A stretch of DNA of 64,000 nt from Terebella lapidaria (Eukaryota; Annelida; Polychaeta; Terebellida; Terebellidae): assembly GCA_949152475.1 (NCBI GenBank), contig OX424564.1, forward strand, positions 10,726,001 to 10,790,000, given 5' to 3'. Each line of letters opens with the position of its first letter. The stretch's first letter is position 1. Made by a program: the position numbers and the translations under genes. Under the pieces are notes generated by a model, which had not been told where the DNA came from, ran no database searches, and saw only the letters and a program-made list of their open reading frames with translations. Shown here one piece after another: positions 47,691-61,676 of the stretch.

Positions 47691-50050
47691 TGATGTCATT
47701 GAGCATATATCTGCAGTAGGCCCATGTTCTACGTGAGTTCACATTGTGTCATCTTACATATTAAATCCATAAAAGCAAACACCATTTATAAATATATTCA
47801 AATATTATCACACAATATCGATGACAGAAGGCCATATGTCAAAGTGTATATATGACAGTTTACACAGTTTTGGTATCCTACTGAAGTTTACATTTGGTTC
47901 CTTCTGAAAATCTGACTATCCGACAGCAGGCACGCGGGATTTCCGGTCAGCATTATTTCGTTAGATCTGACTAATAGCAAAAAGCATAATTTTCTTGATT
48001 TTCATCTTGTTTGTGTTAACTAAACTATCGAATGAAATTATTAAACACTTCATCGCGCATCTTTTTCTGCATAAAGGAAGATAATCACGCACCAATCGAA
48101 TGGACTATAGAAAAATATCTTATAAACGTATTTTGGTCAGACGTAACATGACACCGGAACAAAGTTTGCAGCTCTTATTTGAAGAATTATGTAGCTATTT
48201 CAAATTCAGTTTTGATTCATTTCATATCTCCGCTACATATTCTGTGAAAATATGCATAATGAAACACATTTGTTGTTATGTACACAGGTGAAGTACATCC
48301 AAAATAAGTGGCAGATGTAACAGGACGCGAAAATACTTTTTAAAGTAAATATATGCGCATACAAAATATTTTCAAAGCATAAAATGATTATGTTTCTTCT
48401 TGACCAAATAAAGCGTACTAATATTTTAAAACACATTATGACAATTATATTTATACTGAATTTCAGGAAAAAGGCCCATACAAAAATTCGCGTCCATGTT
48501 ACGTCTAATGATGAGGACGACGTAACGAAGATTACACATTTATCATGAATATAACAGTGTGATTTTTAGGATTTACAATGCAAAAAGTTAGAAGGTGTAG
48601 AGAAGAAGTGAATAGAGCGTGGAATGTTGAAAATACGATGAATAGATTGCCCAGATGTAACCATGACTCGTTGTGTCCATATTACGTCTAAAATGAAAGT
48701 GTCCATGTGACGTCTTCGCATAAATAAAAAAAACATGCAGGCAGAACAGACAATACGTCTCATATAATACACATTCAGAGAGTCGAGATGTAACAAGGAC
48801 ACCAATATCGTGTCCCTGTTACGTCTTGTGGCGGATTTCACATGTTCACATGCGTGAAACACTTCCTATGTCCGATGACTAGTTACTGGCAATGAGATCC
48901 ATTTAATTCATATAGCGCAATGTGATTCTAAATGCGCATAACACACAATCGGATGCTGGGAAATGATTATAAATATGGCTAGATGTAACACGGGCGCAAA
49001 CAGCTGCACAACCCATCGTTATTTCAAGCCTTCTATACAACACACGTGTACCAGTGCTGCACATTCTTAGTTTAAAATGGAGGAAAACATTGTTTTTAGC
49101 ATTAAACATGCTGTTAGGTATATGCAGTAGGACATCAAGTCCCACATTCTACTACTCTTTACCAATATTTGGTCATATGTAAATATGATATTTTGGCCCT
49201 TTTGGAAGACACCCTTACCGGGTTGATGTGCTCGTAGTTTGCAGAGGAAAGAACGCAAGTTGGTCGCATGTATTCAAACCCATTGCTGGCAGTCGGCACA
49301 GTTGTGAAATATATTGATGATAATAAGAAAAAATAGGTAGTGTTTGTGTTGAAACAATTAAACAGCATAGTCTAAGGCGTAAAGTTTTGGACACGAAAGG
49401 CTTAGAAATAATATGAACTTATGTGATTCTGAAAAGATATGTCTGGCCATATTACGTGTATAAGTGATCAATATCCCCAATATTTCTTTCAGTGGAATTG
49501 AGGTTATTTATATTTCCATGTAAATCATCTGTTTTGATGCAACTGTCAAGACGTAACACGAAGGACACGAAGCGGTACGTCTTAGACATTGGCAAAAAAT
49601 ATGTAAATTTTATATTTGTAAACTATTCAGGTGCAAATAATACCTCGAAAACAAAATCATTTATTACTCCTTTCGCCATTTGTCGTGTAAAAATATATAT
49701 ATATATGTCTTATTGAACAAAGCCTGAAGGAAGGCACTATTGAGAAAACACGAAAAAATAGCCATTGTCCTATGAATATCCTAGGTCTTATGACGGGGAG
49801 TTATACTTTTTCTACATTGTTAAAAAACTGAATCAAGATAATCTGTGTTGTAAATTACGAAATGTTACGCATTTTAGACAGACGTTACGAGATAATGCCT
49901 GACAGTAAATCCCGCGTCATATAGCTATATGATGGGGCATATTTTCTGACTGTCCGTCTTTCAAAGTGCAGACAATAATATAACGAAAATATGTTTTGAA
50001 GGGCGTAGTAATTACCGCGAACCTCAGATTATCTCCAGCTGACATGGTTC
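47691..50050. other. 2.3-kb core between inverted satellite arms, with a recurring 17-18-bp motif
   Basis: No gene is recognised. CGCGGGATTT at 47936 and AAATCCCGCG at 49907 mark the two edges in inverted orientation. Between them AGAYGTAACA...GGACACG-like sites recur in both orientations at about 48139, 48313, 48489, 48653, 48673, 48699, 48786, 48809, 48981, 49440 and 49549. Spacing between neighbours is often 130-195 bp. Confidence 0.7.
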
Positions 50051-51003
50051 ATTTGCAGCCCCGAGCGTGCGAGGTCAGAAACCATACCCCCATCATGTAC
50101 TATATCATTGTCTGCAGTCGGATGGTCTGAACGAAATCCCTGTACCCCTAAGTTTAGTATTGAGAAGTCTGCAGTCGGATGGTCGGACGGCTAGGAAACA
50201 TGCCCCCATCATGTACTATATCATTGTCTGCAGTCGGACGGTCGGTTGGTCGCGGAAGGAAATCAATGCACCTTTTAGTATTGAGCTGTCTGCAGTCGGA
50301 CTGTCGGACGGTCAGAAAACATGCCCCCATCATGTACTATATCATTGTCTGCAGTCGGATGGTCTGACCAAAATCAATGTACCTTTTAGTTATGAGATGT
50401 CTGCTGTCGGATGGTCGGACGGTCAAAAAACATGCCCCCATCATGTACTATATCATTGTCTGCAGTCGGATGGTCTGAACGAAATCCCTGTACCCTTAAG
50501 TTTAGTATTGAGATGTCTGCAGTCGGATGGTCGGACGGTCAGAAAACATGCTCCCATCATGTACTATATCATTGTTTGCAGTCGGACTGTCGGTTGGTCG
50601 CGGAAGGAAATCAATGCACCTTTTAGTATTGAGCTGTCTGCACTCGGACTGTCGGACAGTCAGAAAACCATGCTCCCATCATGTACTATATCATTTTAGT
50701 TATGAGCTGTCTGCAGTCGGACGGTCGGACAGTCAGAAGACATGCCCCCATCATACACTATATCATTGTCTGCAGTCGGATGGTCTGAACGAAATCAATG
50801 TACCTTTTAGTTATGAGATGTCTGCAGTCGAATGGTCGCACGGTCAGAAAACATGCCCCCATCTTGTACTATATCATTGTCTGCAGTCGGATGGTCGCAA
50901 GAAATAAATGCACCCTTTAGTATTGAAATGTCTGCAGTCGGATGGTCGGACGGTCAGAAAATATGCCCTCATCATGTACTATATCATTGCCTGCAGTCGG
51001 ACA
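50051..51003 (+). repeat. About 115-bp satellite array, right inverted arm
   Basis: Eight or so units of CCCCCATCATGTACTATATC with TGTCTGCAGTCGGATGGTCG form the reverse complement of the array at 46249-47690. A plus-strand open frame of 210 codons is created by the repeat and is not supported as a gene. Confidence 0.92.
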
Positions 51004-51009
51004 ATATTG

Positions 51010-51010
<1 letters not shown>

Positions 51011-51040
<30 letters not shown>

Positions 51041-51055
51041 TATATATATAATATA
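51011..51055 (+). repeat. (TAA)n and (TA)n microsatellite
   Basis: About ten TAA units are followed by a short TA run at the outer edge of the right satellite arm. Confidence 0.9.
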
Positions 51056-52419
51056 TAAATTATTTTTTAATGACAAATAGCCTAATGAGGCCTCTGTATA
51101 TTATCTGGTTCCATAAAGTGTACAGAAGTAAAGTGGCACACGTGACCTTCATATTTACCACTCAAAGTCATTTGCAGTTAACATCGAAACCTCCTGAAGA
51201 TCCACGATATATGACTCGCTCATGCTCATGACTCACATGTTCATAATACAAAACAAAAGCCATATCCGCAATAGTTTTATATGCTAACGTCAATTCACGT
51301 ATCAGGAGGTTATGACGTGACCTTGATATGTACAATGTTTTAAGGCATACAAACTAATATAAATAATTGTTCTCAACACAGGTGGAGCGGGATGTCATGT
51401 GTGTGCCGAAATGAAGAAAAAGGTTATTGAACATATATTTAACAATGCAAAATGTCAGAACACTTAAACACCTATCCACCTCCCCCGCCACCCCTTCTTG
51501 AATATGACATATCTGAGCATACTTCCATGGCACACAACCATCAGAAATCTTACACCGATAAATCACCGTATGTATCATGCGCAGATATATAGCTTTCTAG
51601 GGAAACAATATGGGCATGTGGCGATTAGCTGGCCACAAAAAAAGTCAACCCGTTGTCTTGCATGACACTCAGTGGACCATGGAAATACAATGTTACGTGT
51701 ATGCTATTACGCCACATAACGTCACATTTCCAAAGGAGATACTCACATATATGTGGCGCCTTTGTGTAGACCTGATGCACTGACAGAATGCGTTATGACC
51801 CAATTGCACATATATTATGACCTGTGTGCCAACGGGACACACAAAAGGACACACACTGCTCCTCAGCATGATCCAATAAAACCCCAGTGGTCATGTCCGC
51901 TATACTATGGTTTCTTATGATTACACACATGCAAATCTCGACGCACAATATTTATTACAAAGATGGATTGGATGACAAAACTAGTAATAGGATGAACCTT
52001 AACGTACTTTGGCCAACCCGTCAAACGTGCGATTCATGAAAGATACAACACATTTTGCATACAAATTTTGCATAAAAAAATAAGTCTGCTCGCGTGTCCA
52101 TGCATTCATCATACTTAGTTCCCAAGATGTATGTGTATGAAATAACTGAATTAATATGAGTAATTGTTAAGTATTATCCAGTTTATGCTGATACGGTGAC
52201 GGGTACATTTATTCATACATCATCTTGTGTCATGCAATAAATCACCTGACTGGACAGCTATTGGGTTTCATTAAACCTTACCCTCCCTCGAGGTTATATT
52301 ATGAAATAACAACTAACACACACCCGAAAGGGGGATTTCGTGGGATCATACAGACTTGAGACGTATCCAAGCTCAAAGATAGACGCCAAAATGAATCAGT
52401 TCGGACACATAACACGTAG
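51056..52419. other. Non-coding stretch
   Basis: No gene, repeat array or transposon end was recognised. Confidence 0.4.
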
Positions 52420-55400
52420 CTTGTATGCTGCTTATGACATTTTGTGAGATTTTGTGTAGCTTTTTATTTCTGTTCGGAGATTAACACTAACCATTTCAGT
52501 GCGGCGGTGTCTAGTGTAAATTGCAATGTCCCAGACGTTTTATATGCAGAACTACCATGGCAGTGGTATCCAGCTTAGTTATACACGTTTATATTGATGG
52601 TTGTTTAATCATGGTGGGATAGACTATACTTGACTTATATGGGGTATTTCCATGTGGCGGATTATCAGTGTCATGGGTCCTCCTGTGATACTGTGTTAAC
52701 AATTCATACTTGCACTGTGCAATGTGGTACTTACATTGATATATTGGTGTGGACATCGTTGGTATATTCATGTATTTGTGAATAGAAAAAAATAATAAGG
52801 AAAAAATATGAATAAAATCCTGTTGATCCAAAATTGAGTATTCATACAAGGAGGACATTGTCTTTATATTTATTTTCCGAGCTCAACAATGTCCCTTTCC
52901 TAGGCATTGCACATGAATTATGTTGATCCCACAAACTCTTCCATGTGGCAATAAATGTGCGATTTAAAGTCCGTCGTTTTGGAGCTTGGGGCAGCTGGTT
53001 ACACGACATAACGGGGACAAAAAACTCCAGTATAACCTATAGGATGATAACTGTCTGTTCATTCAAATGCTGGCCCTTTGATTTCCTTGTAGTATACATT
53101 ACTGATGATAACCTTCATGCCTCGCCTTCAGCAGTGATTTACATTTCAAACTAGAGTGTAATCGTGAGTGTAGTCTGGTGGTGTCTCTTTGATATCTTCT
53201 GGAAGTATAGGGGGAATACGTTATAAATGTAATAAAACATATCATAAAATGTATGACATGCATAAAACATTGCATCAGTGGCTACAATGCAGATGTCTGA
53301 TGTCATTATAACCAATGATAGCCTTAGAGCCGTGTTCCCTGCAGCAATCTCTGGCGAGATAATGTCTTTTTCCTTGTGCATGTGATAACCCAGTTTGTGC
53401 CAGTAGTCACAGAAATTTATAACAGAACATGAAAATGTCATGTTGATGTGATACAAAATCACACCAGATATTTTATGTTCTTCCCAGTAAATTGCTAATT
53501 GTAATAGTTTGAGTAGTGGTGTTCCTGCACAATCGTTCCTGTATAAACTTAATCGAACCATTCAACCATATGAGTCCATGTATTCCCAATGTAGTGTTTC
53601 AGCAACACTCTTTATTGCCACGCTACATCCTTTACGGCTGTGCTCCACTATGTATTTTCTATGTGTTTGTAATCTCATGGCCTGTTTCAATTGGGAGAAC
53701 CAATGAACAATCATCTATAAGCAATATTAATTACTCCATATTGTTCTCCTTTCCAAAAAGTATAACGGTTTTTATGTGGTAAAATTATGACTACATAATC
53801 GTTGTGATCCCAAATCATCACCAGTAATGTGTTTCTTACATAATGTGGAATGATCACGGATGTATGCACCCAGAAAAAACAGAAATTAGAATTTCAACAA
53901 GATGAACTAAAAAAATTTAAAATATTTTATCTGGATTACTTTCAGTTTTCCAAGAAATTCGGCACCCATAGACACAACAATTTTAACCCGATATCAAACC
54001 CCATGAGACAACAACAAGAGGTCGGTTCTTTCAGTGCGCATTTAGGTTCTCCCGTGTGATTCCCCTGGAGCATAGTGACTGATTCGGTTTCAGTTCAAGC
54101 ATACCGATAACAGTTATTGGCCCAAGTACCGTACACTGCTCCTTAATACTACTCGTCCACTGAAAACATACCATTTAATCCGTCTCGCACCTTTTTAATC
54201 CTTATTGAATATAGAGGAAGGCGCAGGATATGATACTTGGGCCCAGTTGGCCATACATGAGGCGCTAGACGTTCAAACATTTCCATGATCAGAAATAATG
54301 TAGTAGTAGCCATTACATGTACATATGTGATGGTGCATTACATAGGTACAAGTACCTATAAGGATCAACACATGTTTATGTGTGGCAAATCCAGACTCTT
54401 ATCGTGTGTTTGTTAATCTATTAATAATAGTACCTGGCGGCACCTCGATAATGTTAACCATATTGTCCCGTCCGAACGGACTCGCAGATAACGACATGGA
54501 AGAGGCGATGGAAAGCGAGCAAAGGACGTAACTAACCGCGAAATGACTGGTTCAAAACTGCAAAAGCCATCAACATCACTAATGGATCGTAAATGGACCG
54601 TTATATTGGAAATCAATACTTAGACGTATCTGAACTTGCTTTTTTTGTTCATCTTCGAAATGCAATTGGCATCTTTTTATTTTATGCTATCTCTATCATG
54701 GTTTCTGAAACACAGTGCTATTGTTTTTTGTTCTACTATTGTTCTGTCTTTGTTCCATTGTCGTGCTATTGACTGTTACATATTCTCAGATAACGCTGGA
54801 GTTCTCAGACCACAAAAACTCACACGCGTATGCGTGTTTGCGTTGGAATTGAAGGAAAGTGCATTACAGTTCGGTTGGCAAGATTTTCATCAGGGTGAGC
54901 AATCCAATTGGCAATCAAACAGTGACGGTGGTGTTTTTTTTGTTCGCAGTCTCCTGAGCAAACAAAAAAACGTATAAAAGCCCCATGCAAAAGTGCAAAC
55001 AAGTTCTGCCCCTAACGGTGAAGCCGATTTTCAAAAATAGCAGTACATAATAATGCGTGAACACGCCATCATAACATGCTTGTTTTTGGCCTGATGCTAT
55101 GATTATTGGTTTGCATTGACTATTAAACACTCCGTGAATTGTTAAAAGCACAAACCACGCACGGATGACATCGGGTTCAATGCATGTTGATACAAATGGG
55201 TCGCCCACAGGTGATCCCTCAAAAACATTTACTGCAACTCTTACTATACCTGTGGCTCGGGAGGGAATTTTGTTGTTTTGCGAGTAAGGGGCATATCAAA
55301 GTACAGTTTTACCTATCAAGATTTGGTAGCGTGGAATAAACTTCTATCTGTCAAATGAGCTGATAACAATTCAATGTTTTAACGTGAAGCTACAACATTC

Positions 55401-55500
55401 CTCGCAGAATGCGCCACCACATGGGAGCTCTTTCACCATGAATATTACTAATACTGATACACAACATTGTATATTTCTTGTAACCAAATGTCAAGCGTTT

Positions 55501-57060
55501 ACGTCTGAAACTGATGAAAACCTGGCAATCTTACCCAATATAATTTTTTGACCCAGAATGGGATCTCAGGAATTCAAACAAATTTTGGGTTTTCATGATC
55601 TTCAGTCTGATATCATTCAATTAAGAAAATTGTGTGTCTTTTTGAGAGAACACAAACACATTTTCAGAGATAAAATTATTAAAAAGTATTCTTTCTGCAA
55701 AATGAGAAAGTACAAAGTTTCGTTTGGATTAGATGATCCTGAGCAAATGTTTTTTTTTTTTTGCGGTAGTCACTTGGTGTTTTGTTTTGAACTTGAAATC
55801 AGTATCTCACATTTCATCAGAGCAGTCCATTGAGCACTGTCCGTTGTTTTCCAAACTGCAGCCTGGTAATTTGATATTGCTCACACCAATGATTGCAAAC
55901 AATTCAATTCCTCTGTTTTGTCATCTTCTCAGCTCAACTTCCGTTACAGGAATGACTTTTATCCAGATACCTTTCCAGATAGTCCCACCACACACTTCTG
56001 TAAACTGTTAGGCGATAGTAGGTAGAATTTCATGAAATTATCAGTCACTTTCATCAGAGCACATCACCCTAGCTTTGTCCTTTGATTTGAGAAATGCGGC
56101 CTATTAATTTGATATCGCTCCGACCAGTATTTACATCTGGTGAAATACAACATTCTCACATGATGAGTCACTCTGAACAAACAAAAAAACGACATCAACA
56201 ATTGTTGAACTAACGAAACTGAACGAATCGTGTGTGCGTGTTTGCATTGAAAGTGAATTAGGCAAATGCATTACAGTTCGGCTGGTAAGAGTTAAACTGT
56301 GAGGCCGTCTTTTATTGGTTTCGTACCGAATAAAAATGTACGAACGCCTGGTACAAGAGTACAATGTACTACAATGTACTACTGGAAAATAGGCGGACAG
56401 TGTCAAGAGTTCCTGCGATCATATATAGTTATGATTTTATATTATATTACAGTTATGTAGATATTATGTAGATATATTTATAGATATATTATAGTTATGC
56501 AGAACACATTTGCAGAATAAAACTTCATAACCTTTAAATCTAGACAATCATGGCTTGCAAAACCTCGGCCATTGATTTAATCATTACAGTTAGGGCTGAT
56601 GACCCTCACATTTTCCAACTCAGGTAATATAGGAAATTTCGATTGTACGACCATCGGTCATATATCGAACGTTGGGGGGAATCGGCTAAGACAAATATAA
56701 ACATGCACACCAAAACTTAACCTTAAATAAAGTATAGTGAGCGATAGAAGAGAACTGTGGTCGTGTCACCATCGGCCTAAAGTACACATTTAGCGGTTTA
56801 TTTGAATGGGAAAACCTTCTATGCTCAGCGGTCGGAAACGTTGTTCTGATGTGTTTGAAGTTGTTGCAATTTTGGTTGTATACTACATTTAGAAATTAAC
56901 GAGAGACAAGGGATTCTTCATACAGCTTGTGGTTACGATTATAAGGCCGCCGAATATGGACGTTCATTATACGTCTGACAATCAATTTATCACGCTTCTA
57001 GGAAGCCTTGCAATTTCCTTGCAGATTCCAGGATATGTCTTTTTTATATAGATGGCGCCA
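55501..57060. other. Non-coding stretch in copy B
   Basis: GTGTTTGCATTGAAAGTGAA to CAGTTCGGCTGGTAAGA (about 56238-56290) is a third, diverged copy of the motif at 38080 and 54830. CATTTCATCAGAGCA-type and AATTTGATAT-type segments repeat at about 55808-55885 and 56050-56125. No gene is recognised. Confidence 0.4.
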
Positions 57061-57068
57061 CCAGCTTT

Positions 57069-57885
57069 TTAGAGATTCTGTGCGTCACGTAAAATATCTT
57101 TGGGATCGTCTGCGTTCTTCAGAGTGAATTTGAGAGGGCGGGAATGGTTTGTGTCCTGTGGAGTCTGTCCAAGCCTGGTAACACTTTCTATGGCGGTTGT
57201 ATCTTTGCCGATCTTTGACATGATAAAGTCAACTTTTTCTTGGTCGGTTTGGGCATGTTCCCATGATGGTTGGACCAGGTCTTGTGTCTCCTGCACCCCC
57301 GGCATGATGATGTTGTGCTTCCTGTGTTCCATGTGAACACTCTCAAGAAAACGCTGTTGTTCTGTGATAGCTCTTGAAAGGTACTTGTTGTCCTCTGCTA
57401 ATTGCTTGTTTTTTTTGCTCGAGTGTGCCCACCTTTTTCTCCGAGATGTCCACTTTTTGTCTTTGTTCTGTTACCTCCTGTTTGATCTTCCCGATCTCTG
57501 ACATCAGTTTGGATGTTTGATCCTCAAGCAATGGTTTGACTGCACTCTGCAGTGCTAGTGTCGTTCCTGGATCTGTGATTGCAGCGTGAAATAATTCACT
57601 GAAGTTTGTTACTAGGAGGCTCACAGGGATGTTGCCACTGGGGTTTCTGGTTTGTGACATGTCCATGCATGGTGATTCATCCCATTCCTGAGTGGCACTG
57701 GCTGACCTGTTTGAATCATACTCCATGGTATTAGCTCTTTTGAGATCTTGAGTATCTTTTGTCTTTGTTACCAGGTAACAAAGACACACAAACCATGAGA
57801 CTAGTGACGGTGATGCATTTGTTCTGTTTGTACTAGGAGTAGTGGGAGATTTGACATCAGTCAGTGACCGTTCACTTTCAGCCAT
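57069..57885 (-). CDS. ORF1-like fragment: coiled coil and RRM, 3'-truncated
   Basis: Minus strand from MAESERSLTD (57885). A Ser/Thr/Asn-rich N-terminus leads to a coiled coil (LMSEIGKIKQEVTEQRQ) and then, after a one-base shift at an A/T run near 57409-57416, NKQLAEDNKYLSRA and the RRM-like segment RKHNIIMPGVQE...SVTRLGQ. It stops at RDAQNL, shorter than LINE ORF1 proteins usually are. The shift in a homopolymer may be a sequencing error. A 12-bp hairpin (GTCTTTGTTACC, 57761-57785) lies within the N-terminal part. It is probably a retrotransposon ORF1 or a domesticated relative. Confidence 0.6.
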
Positions 57886-59559
57886 GCTGTATGCACTCCA
57901 GCCATAAAGGGCTGAGATTGGAAGTAACCCGTATTATCACTCGCTCAACTTCACAAACTGGGACAAAATTTTGGGTCACTTGTGGCAGAAGGTGTTCACA
58001 TTGAGTTAGGAACAATCCTGATTTTAAATGATGCATGCATTACTGTAAGTGAGACACTGACTTCACTCAGAGTGTTGCTGCCATGCTGCACACACACACA
58101 CCTACAGTACCAACAGTACATGTATATGGGATGTATTTCTGTGGCAGTTATGGTGTCCTTAAGACGTTGCATCGTCTTTATGGACAATTATCATATTGAA
58201 TCATACGAGCGGGTAGTACTATTATTATAGCATCCTTCGCTCACTTTGTGGATATTGTAATATATTCTCAAAATATTCGTTGTTTGCATGTCCTTGTACA
58301 TGCAGAAGAAATGTGACACCAAGCACCTTCTACGCATATGTCCCACGCGGATGAATAGTAATACATGTACATTGATCTAACTCCGAATGTATATATTCTT
58401 AATCAATAACAATTAACCTGTGTTAAAACATTTTTGTTAGTATATTATTAGTTATTATAATATAATAACTCATTTCAGACAACGTGTAGCAAAAACAATA
58501 TTCGTGTTTTGATGTAATCAGATTATAAAAATAAGATAATAGTGAAGTACTACGTTCTCTCCAGAATACTAACATTCAACGGTAAAGCCACTTGCAAAAG
58601 ACCAAAGAAAAACAGCCTCTAATGCTCGACAGAAATAGTACAAAATCAATTCCAAATTCAACGAAAGCAAGATTCAAAACAACATCACAACTTTCATGCT
58701 AATTGAATCCAAATAAAGCATGCAGTCAAGCGCCTTTTAACATTAGAAACCGCTAAAATCATCACGGAAATGGGTCGTATACCAAATATCATGACGTCTA
58801 AACGGCAGTGGGCGTGATGTGTTGTTTGCGTGAGCGCTTGTCATAAATGTTCCTAAATCCTGCATAAAAAGAGGACGCTGCATGTCACACAACTCATTGG
58901 ATTTATTAGAGTGCGATTGTATAGGCATCTGATGCCGACCCCAAAATATGAATATGTGGCAAGTTCATTGCTCTGAGTTCAGCGATTTATTAGTACCGGT
59001 ATAGCATGTCGCCAGTGTCCAACGGCAATTCGTCAGAGACAGGAGATGTGCAAATTGGACTCTGCTGACAATACAGATTTTGATAGAGCTTGAGAATGGA
59101 TTATGGGCAATTGGAGTCGTTATTGGATCGGTTGGGGACCTTGAAGTTGACCTCAAATGACCTTCAGTGGTGGATGTTAAGATCACGTCCAGACTGGAAT
59201 ATGTAAACTGAGCTCTGCGGATGTAACTACTGCAGTTAAAGCTTTGGTCGATAATAATTGATCTCAGATGAACTGAAATGTGTAATATTGACATGGCATA
59301 CAAAATGACTGAAAATGGGGCAAAGGCTGAAGATTCGTCACAGAGATGAGTTTATAGACACTCAAACATGGTGAATCTTTTGGGCAACTTTGTAACTGAC
59401 TGCTGACGAACTTAGGTGTTGAATTCAAAGGTCAACCTCGAATGTGTAAATTGGACTATACATACATGTATGGACAGAGCTTAGTTTTCTATAATGAGTA
59501 AATCTTTGAAGACATATGTGACAGACCCTCTGATGGCCTTGAAATTGACCTATGATAAC
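57886..59559. other. Non-coding stretch
   Basis: 58240-58995 matches 40930-41750 of copy A. 59140-59165 has the TGACC-rich phrase of the dispersed repeats (GACCTTGAAGTTGACCTCAA). No gene is recognised. Confidence 0.4.
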
Positions 59560-59805
59560 GTGGATTCACACTGTAGCGTTTGGGCCAACGTTTGCCAGCG
59601 TTGGTGAAAATACGTTCAGAGGAAGAAAAAATTTGGTTCAGATAGTGAGTGTTTGGAGTACAGCGTCTGCGAGCGTTGGTGAACGTTTGGTAACGTTTGC
59701 GAGCGTATGGCAGCGTAGCATGAACTTTACATGAACGAATGCGAAGTTTTGCTAACTTAGGCTAGCGTTGGTGGAGCGTACGGTTGTCCAGCGTAGGCCA
59801 ACTGA
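59560..59805 (+). repeat. Degenerate GCGTTKG-rich repeat patch
   Basis: Many variants of GCGTTTGG, CAGCGTTGGTGAA and AACGTTTG occur within about 240 bp, far above background. The start GTAGCGTTTGGGCCAACG and the end CAGCGTAGGCCAACTG are loosely inverted, so this may be a MITE. Confidence 0.55.
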
Positions 59806-61676
59806 GCAGAACTTGAGTGAAAAAATGTCGAATATGTACAGCATTTCAATGATAATTCATTAGATACACCAAGAATTATTGTATGTAATTCATGGGCATA
59901 TCTTATCTGTCTTTTTTCACATTATGCGACTCGCACGATCGCAAACGGAGATTTATAGGTGGGCGATAATAGGGGTAATAAATGCGCGATTACAGATTTA
60001 TATATTTTGGGTGTCAATTCGGGTCATGCGTGACTAAGGCTTAGCACTTCTTTATTGGACATGTGCAAAAACAATATTTCTACTAGTGTAAGGTATTGAG
60101 ACATATAATTGACTCGTGCAAAATTTGGAGTCAGCATGCCCACATTGACCACATTGTTATTGAGCTTTGTCTTTGAAATGTTGAAGTGGCTGGAATGTTT
60201 CCCCTCCCTCTTTTCTGGCAGCCCTCTGCAGTATATTGTATGGCAATGTCATACATGAACGATTGTACTGCACCATATATGGCCAAATAATTAAAAATTA
60301 TTGCATGCCGTGAGATTATTGAGATCCCCAGTTTCATAGCCATAGAGCACTCAGTGGACAATTCGCTATGTGGGACATTTGTAATTCCTTGATATTATTG
60401 TAATATTGTGATTAATTCCTTATCACCTTGAGTTCTTCATATATGTGGTATTTATCTTTATAATTTCAGATTATGTGTCGCTGTTACTGTCAGGTAATGA
60501 ATTAGCATAATGTAACCCCAATAAATCAAGCCAATCAGAGAAAGGTTGACTGTCCACTTCCCATGGAATTTCCCACATTTTTGTAAACAATGTCATGGGC
60601 GTCGGGGGAAAATTGTGACGCAATCATTCTTCGCATGGAAATCTATTAGGCCAATCATACTAGTGAACATACTGACAGTAGACTATTTCAACACTGAGAT
60701 AAATTTTGTGAAATACACAGGTGTATTTAGTGTTGCATGTTTTTTTCTCTTTGAAAAAACTGTCTTCAGTTTGCTTTTTAATTTCAATGAATGTATCATC
60801 ACAAACTGGTATAATTATTGACATATGATCCACTGTACCTGTCGGTAAGACTCACTCACTGCTTGAATATTCAGGCAAAGGGAGCAGTCAGGTTTCAGGA
60901 TCAGTCTGTGAGCTTGATCAAATGATATGGATAATGATATTGTATTTTATTAAATTGCTTGGAAAAGGTTTGATTTATATCAATTGATCTGGCTCCCTGC
61001 AAGGTGAAACCTGTAGGTGACTTGACGAGCAATATGCTTGTTGAGCGCAGACTGTATCCGGTGGTGCTGTCATTCTTATCATCGTTACTTTATGATAATC
61101 ATAAAGCAGGAGCAAGAAAATATTACAAATATAAATATATTATAATAAAGCAAGTCCAGTATAATAATACTCTATTTAGGACAAGATTGTTTTAGTTTTT
61201 AGTTTATACAAATAATAGTATCTTTTACTATAATTCAAAATTTATCCGACTTGCATCCCACGAAATCAAACGGCAAAAAATCAAAAATTTCTCGGACTTG
61301 CGACCCACGAAATTGAACGGCGGCGAATATTTGTTGGTGCTGAACCCGCGAACTTTAACGGCAGCAAAATTAACCAGGGTTACAGTATTTGTATATCTGC
61401 CGGACAGAAGTTAGGAATTTCAGAGATACTAGTCATGTATTGACTTCATAATTAGGCATCCCGATTAAAAATCGGGCATATATGTTGGGCATTTGAGCTA
61501 CTGTACCAGTTCTTGAATTTTGAATATTCTGCATCTAGCAGCCATTCTGATTTTTTTCAACAAAAACTTTTCTTGGTGTGGAATAAACATGATAAAATAC
61601 ATGAATAATTCATCATAAGATCAAATCAAGAAAAATGTTTTAAGAGGAAGACTTGTAGCCCTGTTTGGTCTATTTT
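59806..61676. other. Non-coding stretch
   Basis: A diverged fragment of the CTGTAAACCC MITE lies at about 61230-61390. No gene is recognised. Confidence 0.4.

Larger units (their letters stand above)
52420..58995. other. Segmental duplication, copy B
   Basis: The direct-orientation counterpart of 31190-41750. It lacks the 364-bp satellite, the CACGGTGG element and the foldback element, and so records the state before those insertions. It contains its own insertion or local difference at about 56400-57900, including an ORF1-like fragment. Confidence 0.8.

Noticed and set aside
50067..50699. 210-codon plus-strand frame with repeated HHVLYHCLQSDG
   Set aside because: It arises from the satellite sequence; the same peptide appears on the opposite strand of the inverted array and no domain is present.
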